The notes below the pieces were generated by a model. That model ran no database searches, was not told the DNA's origin, and was given only the letters and a program-made list of their open reading frames with translations. A program made the translations under genes and the position numbers. From Paraburkholderia ribeironis (GTDB lineage: Bacteria; Pseudomonadota; Gammaproteobacteria; Burkholderiales; Burkholderiaceae), in contig NZ_CYGX02000040.1 of assembly GCF_900019265.1 (NCBI RefSeq), positions 24,951 through 88,950 on the forward strand: a stretch of 64,000 nucleotides of DNA, written 5' to 3'. This document shows positions 35,755-44,247 of the stretch, in pieces. How positions within the stretch are numbered: position 1 is the first letter of the stretch; every line of letters begins with the position of its first letter.

Positions 35755-36708
35755 TCAATTCATTCCCAGCCGCGCCCGGATCGCCGGCAACATGTGCTCG
35801 ACCGCCGCGCGTCCTTCTTCGATCGCCGGCGCCGCGCGATGAAAGTCGAAAATCCCCATCCCGCCGAGGCGCGGCTGAATCAGGATGTCGGCCGGCTCGC
35901 CGGCGAGCCGGCTGCGCGTGATCCGCACCTGCATGATGTCGATGCTTTGCGCAACCGAACTCAGCATCGACGGCACGCGTGCGCTCGGCGCGGGCGGCAC
36001 GCGCACGTCGTCGCTGACGCTCGCGTCGGACGGCGCGAGCCAGCGCGGCCAGGGCTTGCCATTGCGACGCAGTGCAACCGGCGGCGGCGCGGTCGGATCG
36101 ATCGCGGGCGTTTCGATCACTGCGCCGCCGAAGTCGCGGCCGTTCAGAATATCGTTGTTCAGGTCGATCGCGATCACGCAATCCGCACGCATGCCGCGCG
36201 CCACCGAGACCGGCACCGGATTGCTCAGGCCGCCGTCCACCAGCCACACGCCGTTGTGCCACACCGGCGTGAAAATGCCCGGAATCGCAATCGACGCGCG
36301 CACGCAATCGATCGTGCTGCCGTCCTGCAGCCAGATTTCGCGGCCCGTATCGAGCTCGGTGGCGACCGCGGCGAACGGCATGTTCAACTGCCCGATGGAG
36401 CAGCCGCTGAACTTGTCCGCGAATAGCTGGATCACCTTGCGCCCGCCGAGCAGACCGCCCGAAATCCGCAGATCGAGCAGCCGCACCACCGTCTGCCACG
36501 TGAGCTGCGAGACCCATTCTTCGAGCCAGTCGAGGTCGCCATTCGCATACACCGCGCCGACCAGCGCGCCGATCGACGTGCCACATACCACGTCGGGCTT
36601 GATGCCCGCCTCCTGCAATGCGCGAATCGCACCGATATGCGCCCAGCCACGTGCGGCGCCGCCTCCCAACACCAGCCCGATCCGGCTGTACCGACGTCGA
36701 CGTATCAT
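35755..36708 (-). CDS. rssA: Patatin-like phospholipase, RssA/YchK type
   Basis: 317 residues. The oxyanion motif LVLGGGAARGWAHIG (about 13-27), nucleophile serine in GTSIG (about 43-47) and catalytic Asp in WLVDGGLSNPVPV are all present, so a Ser-Asp dyad lipase is expected. The C-terminal part (ITRSRLAGEPADILIQPRLGGMGIFDFHRA) is typical of bacterial RssA-like proteins. No signal peptide is visible, so it is probably cytoplasmic or membrane-associated. It starts 22 nt after the lipoprotein gene at 36731-37282, suggesting an operon. Confidence 0.88.
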   Translation of the reverse strand: MIRRRRYSRIGLVLGGGAARGWAHIGAIRALQEAGIKPDVVCGTSIGALVGAVYANGDLDWLEEWVSQLTWQTVVRLLDLRISGGLLGGRKVIQLFADKFSGCSIGQLNMPFAAVATELDTGREIWLQDGSTIDCVRASIAIPGIFTPVWHNGVWLVDGGLSNPVPVSVARGMRADCVIAIDLNNDILNGRDFGGAVIETPAIDPTAPPPVALRRNGKPWPRWLAPSDASVSDDVRVPPAPSARVPSMLSSVAQSIDIMQVRITRSRLAGEPADILIQPRLGGMGIFDFHRAAPAIEEGRAAVEHMLPAIRARLGMN

Positions 36709-36730
36709 TTTTGTGCCCGTCTTCTATCGA

Positions 36731-37282
36731 CTATCGCCCGCGTATCACGTCCGAGCGCGATGTCGTGTACACCTTCAGATTCTGGTCGAAGTGCACGTTG
36801 AAAATACCTTCTTCGGTGATGCCGCCTTCGCGCCACTTCCAGCTCCACACGGTCTCCGGCTTCAGCGGAAACACCGCGATTTCTCCCGGCTTGCCGAGCA
36901 ACCGGCGTACCTCGTCCTCGCTCATGCCCATGCGGATCTTCGCGAACGTGGCGGCGGTCAGCACCTGGGTGATCGCCTGCAGTTTGCCGTCGCGGTCGAT
37001 GTCGACCATGTATGTGTTCAGGCCTTGCGGGCCGCGCGGATATTCGAAGCGCTTCGAGCCGTCGGTGAAGGTGCGCTCGGTTTCCGGCTTGCCCATCTGG
37101 TCACGAATCTGCGCTTCGGTCGTGACGCCCGGCGTCATGCCTTTGAGCAGCAACGCATCGGGCTTGACGGCGTTGAAGAAGTCCTTGAGTTTTTGCACGG
37201 CGTAGTCGCTCTGTCGATCGTCGCAGCCGGCGAGCGCGACACACGCGGCCAGCATTGCGACGGTAAACGGTTTGAGGCTCAC
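36731..37282 (-). CDS. SmpA/BamE-like outer-membrane lipoprotein
   Basis: 183 residues from a GTG at 37282 chosen for its ggga ribosome site; an upstream ATG at 37315 would bury the signal peptide. A lipobox ends ALAGC with lipidated Cys20. The mature part has two BamE/SmpA-like blocks: LLLKGMTPGVTTEAQIRDQMGKPETERTF and ATFAKIRMGMSEDEVRRLLGKPGEIAVF. Proteins of this family sit in the outer membrane, some in the BAM complex. This one is a paralogue-like member whose partner is unknown. It precedes rssA closely. Confidence 0.82.
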   Translation of the reverse strand: MSLKPFTVAMLAACVALAGCDDRQSDYAVQKLKDFFNAVKPDALLLKGMTPGVTTEAQIRDQMGKPETERTFTDGSKRFEYPRGPQGLNTYMVDIDRDGKLQAITQVLTAATFAKIRMGMSEDEVRRLLGKPGEIAVFPLKPETVWSWKWREGGITEEGIFNVHFDQNLKVYTTSRSDVIRGR

Positions 37283-38053
37283 AGCAAACTCCCTGTTCGG
37301 CGCAGCGTCGCCCATGCGCGCCGCCCCGATTTGTAGTGTGTACTACAAGGATAACCGCGCACGGAGAAAACCGCGAGCGAGACGGGCGCGATACGGCGGG
37401 CACGACAAGGCGGGCACGACACGGCGCATGGCCGTCGCGCTAGCGGACGGACCGTCGGTAGAGGTGCTGAAGAAGCCCGCGCGATGCGTCGGGAAAGTGC
37501 GGCGCCGAACCTTGGGTTCGCGTGCGTTTCATCGCGTGCGGGTTGCGAAAAAACGTCGCCAGAAGCAAAAAGGCGACGCTGTCCACAGCGTCGCCAGGTC
37601 GGTTGATAGCGTCAACCGGAAGTGACAGCGGCCCACTGGCCGCCCAGGTTCGAAGCACCTCGGACGACGCGCAGCGGTCTGGTTCCGGACGAAGCGGTGA
37701 GCAACCTTGGCTACTCACCTTGCGCCATCGCCGGAATGGCAAACCGCCGCTTGTTTGGCCGCCCTGGTCCCTCGATAAGCCTTCCAAGTCGTTCTAATTT
37801 AACCGCATTGGACGCTTTAGACGAGAGCGCGTTTACACCGAATCGGCAGATGATTTGCGTTTGGGGCCGGTGCGCACGCACCGACAATACGCCGCCTTGG
37901 CCTCAACCAGCGGCGCATTCAAACGGGCACCACGGCTCGCCACATCGACGCCAAGGAAAACTGCGATCGAAACTCGCGCGCACGTCCAAATGCACACGGA
38001 TCACGCATCGACTGCGGCCGCATTCAGCGCTTCGCTGAGCGGTTGCGAACCAC
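37283..38053. other. Long gap with an orphan minus-strand terminator
   Basis: 770 bp between the lipoprotein start and the rhodanese gene end. No frame inside looks like protein. It contains the terminator at 37566-37595 and, on the minus strand just before it, a GC-rich potentially structured stretch with a ggtgag...ctcacc hairpin near 37693-37715. It could be the long 3' UTR of the rhodanese gene or an independent small RNA. Confidence 0.45.
37566..37595 (-). terminator. Intrinsic terminator, minus strand
   Basis: A perfect 10-bp stem (37572-37581 with 37586-37595) and a tcca loop. On the minus strand the stem is followed by five U. It lies about 460 nt beyond the rhodanese stop codon, far for an mRNA end. 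Confidence 0.75.
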
Positions 38054-39655
38054 TCAGATCACGCGGAACCCGTGCGTACCATCGCGCGAGAGTTGCGCGA
38101 GCAGCCCATACTCCCACTCCAGATACGCGTTCATCGCCTCGTGCGCGTTGTCGGTACCCTCGTACGGACGCCGGTAATGATCGATACGCGGCGACGCCAT
38201 GCGCGTGTCGCCGCTCTCGACCGGCAAGCCCGCCTCGATCCACGCGGCCGTACCGCCGCTGAGCACCTGGACCGGGCGGCCGGTCGCCGCCGCCAGCTCG
38301 GGCGCAACAAAAAGCGCCAGCAGGCTGCCGCCCCCCGTCACGACATATCGCTGCGCATCCGGCAACTTGCGCAGCGCATCCTCGAGTTGGCTGCGAATCA
38401 CGAACCACGCGCCCGGAATGTGCCGCCTCACATAGTTCGGACTGCTCGCGAAATCGAGCACGACCGTGCCGCGCGATTGCAGCAGCGCGACCAGTTCGGC
38501 CGGCGCGATCTCGTCGACGACAGGTGGCGCGGGCGCACGGCGCGCGGCCGGCGCCGGGCCTTTCTCGCCGAAGTCCGCAGCCGTCAGACCGTCGACCACA
38601 TACGCCTCGATGTTCATCTGCGCGAGCCACGACGCACTCATGTTCGCGCGCACCCCGTCGCTGTCCGCGAGGATCACCCGCGCGCCGCGCACCGGCGCGA
38701 ACATGTCGATTTCCTGCACCAGCTCGCCGCCCGGCGCGCTGCGAAAACCGGGCACGTGGCCGGCTTCGTATTCCTCCGGCGTGCGCACGTCGAAGCGATA
38801 CACAGTGCGCACCGCTTCGTCGGCCCAGCGGCGTGCTTCGTCACGCGACGTGCGGCCCACGCGCGCACGATCGGCGAGCACGCGTGCAGCGTCGGCGGCC
38901 TCGAGACGGCGGGCGTCGTCGGCAACCGGTTCGACGCGGCGCGAACCGCCGTGCGCGAGCGCCTGACCCGCCAGCGTCCAACCGATCGTGCCATTGCGCA
39001 GCGCCACCACCGGATTCGGCACGCCGGCATTGATCAACGACTGCGCGCCGAGAATGCTGCGCGTGCGCCCTGCGCAATTCACGACGATCAGCGTGGCCCG
39101 ATCCGGTGCGAGTTGCCGTGCGCGCAGCACCAATTCTGCGCCCGGCACGCTGATGCTGCCGGGAATGTTCATGGTCTGATATTCGTCGAAGCGGCGCGCG
39201 TCGAGCACCACCACGTCGGCTTCGCGATCGAGCAGCGCCTGCAGCTGCGGCGCGCTCACCGACGGCGTATGACGCACGCTTTGCACCAGTTCACCGAATG
39301 CCTTGCTCGGTACGTTGACATCCTTGAACAGCTCACCGCCCGCCTCGTGCCAGCCGCGCAGTCCACCTTCGAGCAAGGCGACCTCGGTATAACCCAGTTC
39401 GGTCAGGCGAAGCGCGGCGCGCGCCGCAAGCCCTTCGCCGTCGTCGAACACGACGATCGGCACCGTGCGACGCGGCAGGCGCACCGGCGCGTCCAGTTCC
39501 AGACGCGACAACGGCAGATTGGCGGCAAACAGCGGATGATTGCGTGCGTGCAGATCTTCCTCGCGCACATCGAGCAGCGCGATTTCGTCGCGATCGACCA
39601 GCGCGCGGCGCACGTCTTGAAACGATCGGATACGAAATTCGTGAGCGACGATCAT
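38054..39655 (-). CDS. Four-domain rhodanese (sulfurtransferase) protein, one active site
   Basis: 533 residues from the ATG at 39655, supported by ggagg upstream. Four rhodanese repeats lie at about 10-105, 125-235, 275-365 and 385-480. Only repeat 2 carries the persulfide cysteine: Cys194 in VVNCAGRTRS. At the equivalent loop repeat 1 reads VVFDDGEG (Asp71), repeat 3 ILADSDGVR and repeat 4 VVTGGGSLL. A thiosulfate or 3-mercaptopyruvate sulfur-transfer role with three structural repeats is expected. It lies 101 nt downstream of the decayed cysteine dioxygenase on the same strand, pointing to an original operon for cysteine sulfur oxidation. Confidence 0.88.
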   Translation of the reverse strand: MIVAHEFRIRSFQDVRRALVDRDEIALLDVREEDLHARNHPLFAANLPLSRLELDAPVRLPRRTVPIVVFDDGEGLAARAALRLTELGYTEVALLEGGLRGWHEAGGELFKDVNVPSKAFGELVQSVRHTPSVSAPQLQALLDREADVVVLDARRFDEYQTMNIPGSISVPGAELVLRARQLAPDRATLIVVNCAGRTRSILGAQSLINAGVPNPVVALRNGTIGWTLAGQALAHGGSRRVEPVADDARRLEAADAARVLADRARVGRTSRDEARRWADEAVRTVYRFDVRTPEEYEAGHVPGFRSAPGGELVQEIDMFAPVRGARVILADSDGVRANMSASWLAQMNIEAYVVDGLTAADFGEKGPAPAARRAPAPPVVDEIAPAELVALLQSRGTVVLDFASSPNYVRRHIPGAWFVIRSQLEDALRKLPDAQRYVVTGGGSLLALFVAPELAAATGRPVQVLSGGTAAWIEAGLPVESGDTRMASPRIDHYRRPYEGTDNAHEAMNAYLEWEYGLLAQLSRDGTHGFRVI

Positions 39656-39861
39656 GAGATTGGAGCCTCCTTCGGAACATTCCAGAGATTCGGCAACACG
39701 TCGTTCGAGTAGCCTGAAACAAAGGTCTTGCGGCCCGCGCCTGCGGTAAAAACCGATCATGTCACCGTGCCGATGTTTCCACCGTACACGTGAATGCCAA
39801 TCGACGCACGATCATTAAAAGCATTGCTCGCGCGATGCACATCGCCAGGCCTCGGCGATAC

Positions 39862-39887
39862 CATGTCCACTTCGCATGTCCACTTCG
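39862..39887. repeat. 13-bp tandem duplication inside the cysteine dioxygenase pseudogene
   Basis: Two exact adjacent copies of catgtccacttcg. Removing one copy restores the reading frame through to the native C-terminus, which identifies it as a secondary frameshift lesion. Confidence 0.9.
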
Positions 39888-40198
39888 CCGCACTCGATGG
39901 GTCGTGGCGAGCCGTCTTCGATCAACCCACCGCGCGGGCCTGGACGATATTGTTGTGCAATTTCCGCGCCACGACGCACGCCGATCAAGCCCCACACCGT
40001 GTGATCGCGTACGGGTGTCGATTGCCCAGGACCTCATACGAAACTCACGACTGAAAATCGCTGCCGCGCATCCGCGTACGACAGGTATTGCCGGTAGCGC
40101 TTGGGCTCGGGCTACGCGAATGCGTCGGGCAACCAGTCGTCGTGCGTGACAAGTTCGCGCAATGCGACGGCGCTGGCTTCGAGCCGATGCGCTTTGTT

Positions 40199-40414
40199 GT
40201 TGGCTTTCTTGTTGGCTTTCTTGTTGGCTTTCTTGTTGGCTTTCTTGTTGGCTTTCTTGTTGGCTTTCTTGTTGGCTTTCTTGTTGGCTTTGTTGTTGGC
40301 TTTGTTGTTGGCTTCGTTGTTGGCTTCGTTGTTGGCTTCGTTGTTGGCTTCGTTGTTGGCTTTGTTGTTGGTTTTGTTGCGCGCTTTGTTGTGAGCTTCG
40401 TTGTGAGCTTCGCA
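40199..40414. repeat. 12-bp repeat array, about 18 units
   Basis: Units of gttggctttctt and variants (gttggctttgtt, gttggcttcgtt), about 15 clean copies followed by about three decayed ones (gagcttcgttgt). Read on the minus strand in the cysteine dioxygenase frame it encodes Lys-Ala-Asn-Lys/Asn/Glu tetrapeptides. Variants are grouped by type along the array, as expected for slippage expansion. All frames through it are open. Confidence 0.93.
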
Positions 40415-40510
40415 GTGAGGGGCCTCGCCAGCGAGCGAGGCTTCATCGACGAGCGACGCAACCCGGCCGACGAACGCGCGCAGCCGGTCCAGCCTCGGCG
40501 CTTGAGTCAT

Positions 40511-40804
40511 GGATCGTTCGCGACAGAGAGATCGGCAAAGCTCGGGCACGCGCCTCTGCGCTCAGCCCGCCACGCTCTCAATGCGTGTAATGCGTGTAAT
40601 GCGTTCCAGCGTTGCGGGAATCAGCTCGCGGCCGCAATCGATCGTCGATACGCGCGTAGCGTTCGTCGTGCAACAGGTAATCGCATCGACGCCGACAAAT
40701 CCCCTCGCTGAACGTGGACATGCGCGCGTCGTCAGCAGAAAAACCGAAGCTTTGCCACAATGCCCCATCGCGCGAAAGCGCCGCAAACAGCAAACCAACA
40801 GACA
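40511..40804. other. Gap between the pseudogene and the monooxygenase
   Basis: 294 bp, divergent. It contains three copies of the 9-mer atgcgtgta around 40578-40605. Short open frames are present but none resembles a known protein. Confidence 0.4.
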
Positions 40805-41800
40805 ATGATCCCCTTCTCGGTCCTCGACCTCTCGCCCGTCACCGCGGGCGCCACGCCGGCGCACGCGTTCAGGAACACGCTCGGTCTCGCCCAGCACGCG
40901 GAACGCTGGAACTATCGGCGCTTCTGGCTGGCCGAGCATCACAACATGACCGGCATCGCGAGCGCGGCGACGTCGGTGGTGATCGGCTATGTCGCGGGCG
41001 GCACGAAGACGATCCGCGTCGGCTCCGGCGGCATCATGCTGCCGAATCACGCGCCGCTCGTCATCGCGGAACAGTTCGGCACGCTCGCGTCCCTCTATCC
41101 CGACCGGATCGATCTCGGCCTCGGCCGCGCGCCCGGCACCGACCAGACTACCGCCCGCGCGCTGCGCCGCGATCTGCAAAACAGCGCCGAGTCGTTCCCC
41201 GACGACGTCGTCGAGTTACAGCGCTATTTCGCCGACCCGGTCCCCGGCCAGCGGATTCGCGCGGTGCCGGGCGCGGGGCTGAACGTGCCGCTGTGGCTGC
41301 TCGGCTCGTCGCTGTTCAGCGCGCAACTGGCGGCGGCGCTCGGCCTGCCGTTCGCGTTCGCGTCGCACTTCGCGCCCGACTACATGCTCAGCGCGCTCAA
41401 GGTTTATCGCGAGCAGTTCCGGCCGTCGGCGACGCTCGCCAAACCGTATGCGATGGTTGGCGTCAATCTGTTCGCCGCCGACAGCAACGACGAAGCGCAA
41501 CGTCTGTTCACGTCGCTGCAGCAGCAGTTCATCAACCTGCGACGCGGCACACCTGGCCAGTTGCAACCCCCGGTCGAGCGGCTCGAAGCGTCGGAGATGG
41601 AGTTGCACGGCGTCGCGCACTCGCTCGCCTGCACCGTGCTCGGCGATCGCAACGCAGTACGCGCAGGACTCCTGTCGATCATCGATCAGACCGGCGCGGA
41701 CGAGCTGATGCTTACCGCGCAGATCTACGATCACGACGCACGGCTGCGCTCATTCGAGATCGGCGCGCAGGTGCGCGACGAGTTGACGGCCAGCCGCTAA
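40805..41800 (+). CDS. Luciferase-like flavin-dependent monooxygenase
   Basis: 331 residues from the ATG at 40805 (MIPFSVLDLSPV). A TIM-barrel bacterial-luciferase-family protein of the YhbW/MsnO8 type with the family blocks NTLGLAQHAERWNYRRFWLAEHHNM, SGGIMLPNHAPLVIAEQFGTLASLYPDRIDLGLGRAPGTD and LWLLGSSLFSAQLAAALGLPFAFASHF. Such enzymes use FMNH2 supplied by a separate reductase; the substrate of this branch is unknown. It stands alone, divergent from the cysteine dioxygenase remnant and convergent with the regulator at 41854. The ribosome site is weak. Confidence 0.88.
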   Translation: MIPFSVLDLSPVTAGATPAHAFRNTLGLAQHAERWNYRRFWLAEHHNMTGIASAATSVVIGYVAGGTKTIRVGSGGIMLPNHAPLVIAEQFGTLASLYPDRIDLGLGRAPGTDQTTARALRRDLQNSAESFPDDVVELQRYFADPVPGQRIRAVPGAGLNVPLWLLGSSLFSAQLAAALGLPFAFASHFAPDYMLSALKVYREQFRPSATLAKPYAMVGVNLFAADSNDEAQRLFTSLQQQFINLRRGTPGQLQPPVERLEASEMELHGVAHSLACTVLGDRNAVRAGLLSIIDQTGADELMLTAQIYDHDARLRSFEIGAQVRDELTASR

Positions 41801-41853
41801 CGACCCAGGTGAAGACAGGCGGACGAAACAAGGGCGGCCCACTGCCGCCCGGC

Positions 41854-42813
41854 TCACGACGCCCGCAACTCACGAACCCCCTTACCTATGCGCCGCCGCA
41901 GCAGCGTGCGCAGCGTCACGCCGTCCGCGTAACCGACCTGCTCGGCGATGCGATCCACGCTAAGCTTGCTCGTCTTCAGCAGATGGACCGCGCGCTCGAC
42001 CCGCAGATCCTGTATGTACTCGACGGGCGTTTTACCGAGCACTTCATTCAGACGTCGCGTCAATGTCCGCTTGCTGGTCGCCAATTCTTCAGCGGCGTCG
42101 TCGAGCGCGATGGCCGTGTCGAGGTGTTCGCGCACCCAGCGGTCGAAACGCTCGACGAGCGGGTCCGAATGGGCCAGGTGATCGGAGATCGCAAAGGCAG
42201 ACTGCGACGGCCGCGAATCGAATACGAGGTACTTGCCTACCAGCGCCGCAAGCTCCGGGCTGTTGTTGCGGATCAGCCAGAGCGCCAGATCGAGATGGCT
42301 CAGGGCGGCCCCCGCCGTCACCGTGTCGCCGCTGGGAACGACGATGCGATGCACATCCAGGTGCACCTCGGGGTAACGCTGCCGGAACACCGGTGAGAGC
42401 CACCAGGTGGTCGTGGCTTCGCCCCCGTCGAGCAAGCCGCTTTCGGCCAGCACGAACGTACCCGTACAGGCGGCGCCGATATGAGCGCCGGCACTGTGCC
42501 ACGAGCGCAATGCACCTAGCGCATCGATGACGTCGGCCCGACCGAGCGAAGGCAAGAGCAGGTCCGTCGTCGTCCTGTTGAGCGCCGGTACGACGACCCA
42601 ATCCGGGGCGGGGGCGTCTGTCATATCGCGCACGGGCACCTGCAGCCCAAGCGCGGTGCGCACCTCGGGCCGCATCCCCACAACGGTGATGTCGAAGCCC
42701 GGTATGGCCATCCCGGTGGCGCGCGCAAGGTCGTTGGCTGTCGTCAGGGCATCGAGCACGGCGGTGAGGCCGGTGTCGAACACCCCCTCGAGCGCAAGAA
42801 CAAAAATCCGCAT
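41854..42813 (-). CDS. GlxA/FtrA-type AraC regulator
   Basis: 319 residues. An N-terminal DJ-1/PfpI domain (about 1-185) has a nucleophile-elbow-like Cys in GAACTGTFVLAESG. The C-terminal AraC DNA-binding domain (about 215-315) contains LDDAAEELATSKRTLTRRLNEVLGKTPVEYIQDLRVERAVHLL and SVDRIAEQVGYADGVTLRTLLRR. It is divergent from the small ABM protein and hydrolase genes (42923-44076), the probable targets. Its effector is unknown; members often sense reactive aldehydes or amines. Confidence 0.88.
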   Translation of the reverse strand: MRIFVLALEGVFDTGLTAVLDALTTANDLARATGMAIPGFDITVVGMRPEVRTALGLQVPVRDMTDAPAPDWVVVPALNRTTTDLLLPSLGRADVIDALGALRSWHSAGAHIGAACTGTFVLAESGLLDGGEATTTWWLSPVFRQRYPEVHLDVHRIVVPSGDTVTAGAALSHLDLALWLIRNNSPELAALVGKYLVFDSRPSQSAFAISDHLAHSDPLVERFDRWVREHLDTAIALDDAAEELATSKRTLTRRLNEVLGKTPVEYIQDLRVERAVHLLKTSKLSVDRIAEQVGYADGVTLRTLLRRRIGKGVRELRAS

Positions 42814-42922
42814 GGCAGGATCGATACCAAAATTGTCGATTGGGACAGTATTCTCCGATGCGCTCCGTTTGTAAAGTGTGGCTCACCGGGTGAATGGATC
42901 ACGCGGATATCGGAGAGCAAAG

Positions 42923-43228
42923 ATGATCAAGAAAGCACTATTCGTACGACTTGAAGCCAGACCGGGAAAGGAGCAGGCAGTAGCAGACTTCCTTGACGCC
43001 GGCCTTGAAATGACCAATCGGGAGGCGACCACACCGATCTGGTTCGCCCTGAAGCTCTCGCCGACGACGTTCGGCGTGTTCGACGCCTTTGCGAGCGAAG
43101 AGGATCGCCAGGCACACCTCGCCGGCGACATGGCCAACTCGCTGATGGCGCGAGTCGAGCAGATGCTGGCAAGTCCGCCGTCGGTCGAGCTGATCGACGT
43201 TCTGGCTATGAAGAACAAGCTGGCCTGA
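42923..43228 (+). CDS. Small dimeric alpha/beta-barrel (ABM-like) protein
   Basis: 101 residues from the ATG at 42923, preceded by ggagagc. FVRLEARPGKEQAVADFLDAG is the typical first strand and helix of antibiotic-biosynthesis-monooxygenase/YgiN-like proteins, followed by PIWFALKLSPTTFGVFDAFASEEDRQAHLAGD. Such cofactor-free proteins act on quinols or are stress-induced. It is the first gene divergent from the GlxA-type regulator and 89 nt upstream of the hydrolase. An earlier in-frame start at 42878 lacks a ribosome site. Confidence 0.8.
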   Translation: MIKKALFVRLEARPGKEQAVADFLDAGLEMTNREATTPIWFALKLSPTTFGVFDAFASEEDRQAHLAGDMANSLMARVEQMLASPPSVELIDVLAMKNKLA

Positions 43229-43317
43229 TTCCTGGCTATCTGTCACCGATCGATCCTCGTCCGTCAAGCGTGATTGCGTGAAACGACGGGCAACTACTGA
43301 CGATTTTGGAGAGTAAA

Positions 43318-44076
43318 ATGTTTGCACTACGAAATAAACTGGCCATTGCCGCCCTGATTGCCCTGGGCGCCACGATGGCTCACGCCGGGTCGAAGCCGGC
43401 TGCGAAAGATGTTGTGATTGTTCACGGCGCACTGGTGGATGGCTCAGGCTGGCGGGCCGTCCACGACATCCTGACCAAGGATGGTTACCATGTGGCGATC
43501 GTGCAAGAGCCGCTCACGGGCCTGGCCGAGGACGTCGATGCCGCGAGGCGCGTCATCGATCAGCAGCAGGGCCCGGTGGTGCTGGTCGGTCACAGCTACG
43601 GCGGCTCCGTGATCACGCAGGCGGGTGCGGACCCGAAGGTCAGCTCGCTCGTCTACGTGGCCGCACTCCAACCCGACGCCGGCGAAGCCAGCGGTCAGCT
43701 GTTGCAGAAGTTCGCCGCGCCCAACGATGCGATGCGAGCGACGCCGGACAAGTATTTCTTCCTCCCGCCGGCGAAATTCCGTGAGAACTTTGCAGCGGAC
43801 GTCTCGCCATCGGACGCGCAATTCCTGGCGGACTCGCAGGATCAACTCGCCGAGAAAGCGTTGGGCGCGCCGGTCTCTGTGGCGGCATGGCGAACCAAGC
43901 CCAGCTATGCCATCCTGACCACCCAGGATCATATGGTGAGCCCTCAGCTTCAGCGCTGGATGTATCAACGCTCGGGGGCCAAGGTGACCGAGGTGAGCGC
44001 AAGCCACGCTGTCTTTATCTCTCAGCCGGCCGCGGTCGCGCGAGTGATTGAGGCTGCCGCAAAGTCGACGAACTGA
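43318..44076 (+). CDS. Exported alpha/beta hydrolase
   Basis: 252 residues from the ATG at 43318 (ggagag upstream). A Sec signal peptide of about 23 residues ends in MAHAG. The fold landmarks are the oxyanion HGALVDGSGW, nucleophile serine in VGHSYGGSV, a candidate acid in ILTTQDHMVSP and the late His in SASHAVFISQP. Related proteins are annotated as periplasmic esterases or epoxide-hydrolase-like enzymes. It is co-oriented with the ABM protein and probably under the same regulator. The substrate is unknown. Confidence 0.85.
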   Translation: MFALRNKLAIAALIALGATMAHAGSKPAAKDVVIVHGALVDGSGWRAVHDILTKDGYHVAIVQEPLTGLAEDVDAARRVIDQQQGPVVLVGHSYGGSVITQAGADPKVSSLVYVAALQPDAGEASGQLLQKFAAPNDAMRATPDKYFFLPPAKFRENFAADVSPSDAQFLADSQDQLAEKALGAPVSVAAWRTKPSYAILTTQDHMVSPQLQRWMYQRSGAKVTEVSASHAVFISQPAAVARVIEAAAKSTN

Positions 44077-44247
44077 CCGGTAATCGTCTCGATGGGGCGC
44101 CTGTCGGCTTTGCGCCGACGGCCGACACCGTCGCCAGTCGGCCCGCCCCCATCGCAGATACCCACGTTGGTCGTCAAATCGCGGCCATCGCGGGTGTATG
44201 CCACTCAGCTCGGGACATAACCATAATCCTTCACGGATATCGCCATC

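Larger units (their letters stand above)
39757..40510 (-). pseudogene. Cysteine dioxygenase, decayed and repeat-expanded
   Basis: Reading from the ATG at 40510, MTQAPRLDRLRAFVGRV leads into a long repeat-encoded stretch and then LRELVTHDDWLPDAFA, a TAG (40112-40114), PEPKRYRQYLSYADARQRF, a TGA (40034-40036) replacing the Trp of SFVWGPGQ, and TPVRDHTVWGLIGVRRGAE. These are cupin segments of bacterial cysteine dioxygenase, which oxidises cysteine to cysteine sulfinate. A 13-bp tandem duplication at 39862-39887 then shifts the frame. In the shifted frame the end VSPRPGDVHRASNAF...HVYGGNIGTVT continues to a stop at 39757-39759. The first iron-ligand His of PIHDHT is Arg here. At least four independent lesions make a working enzyme impossible. 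Confidence 0.85.

Noticed and set aside
40088..40711. Plus-strand frames over the 12-bp repeat encoding GFLV or CWLS repeats that look like membrane helices
   Set aside because: Every frame through a 12-bp repeat is open. The minus-strand flanks match cysteine dioxygenase, so the coding strand is minus and these are artefacts.
40562..41179. Minus-strand frame of 205 codons overlapping the monooxygenase start
   Set aside because: No recognisable protein character, and it is antisense to a confident luciferase-family gene.
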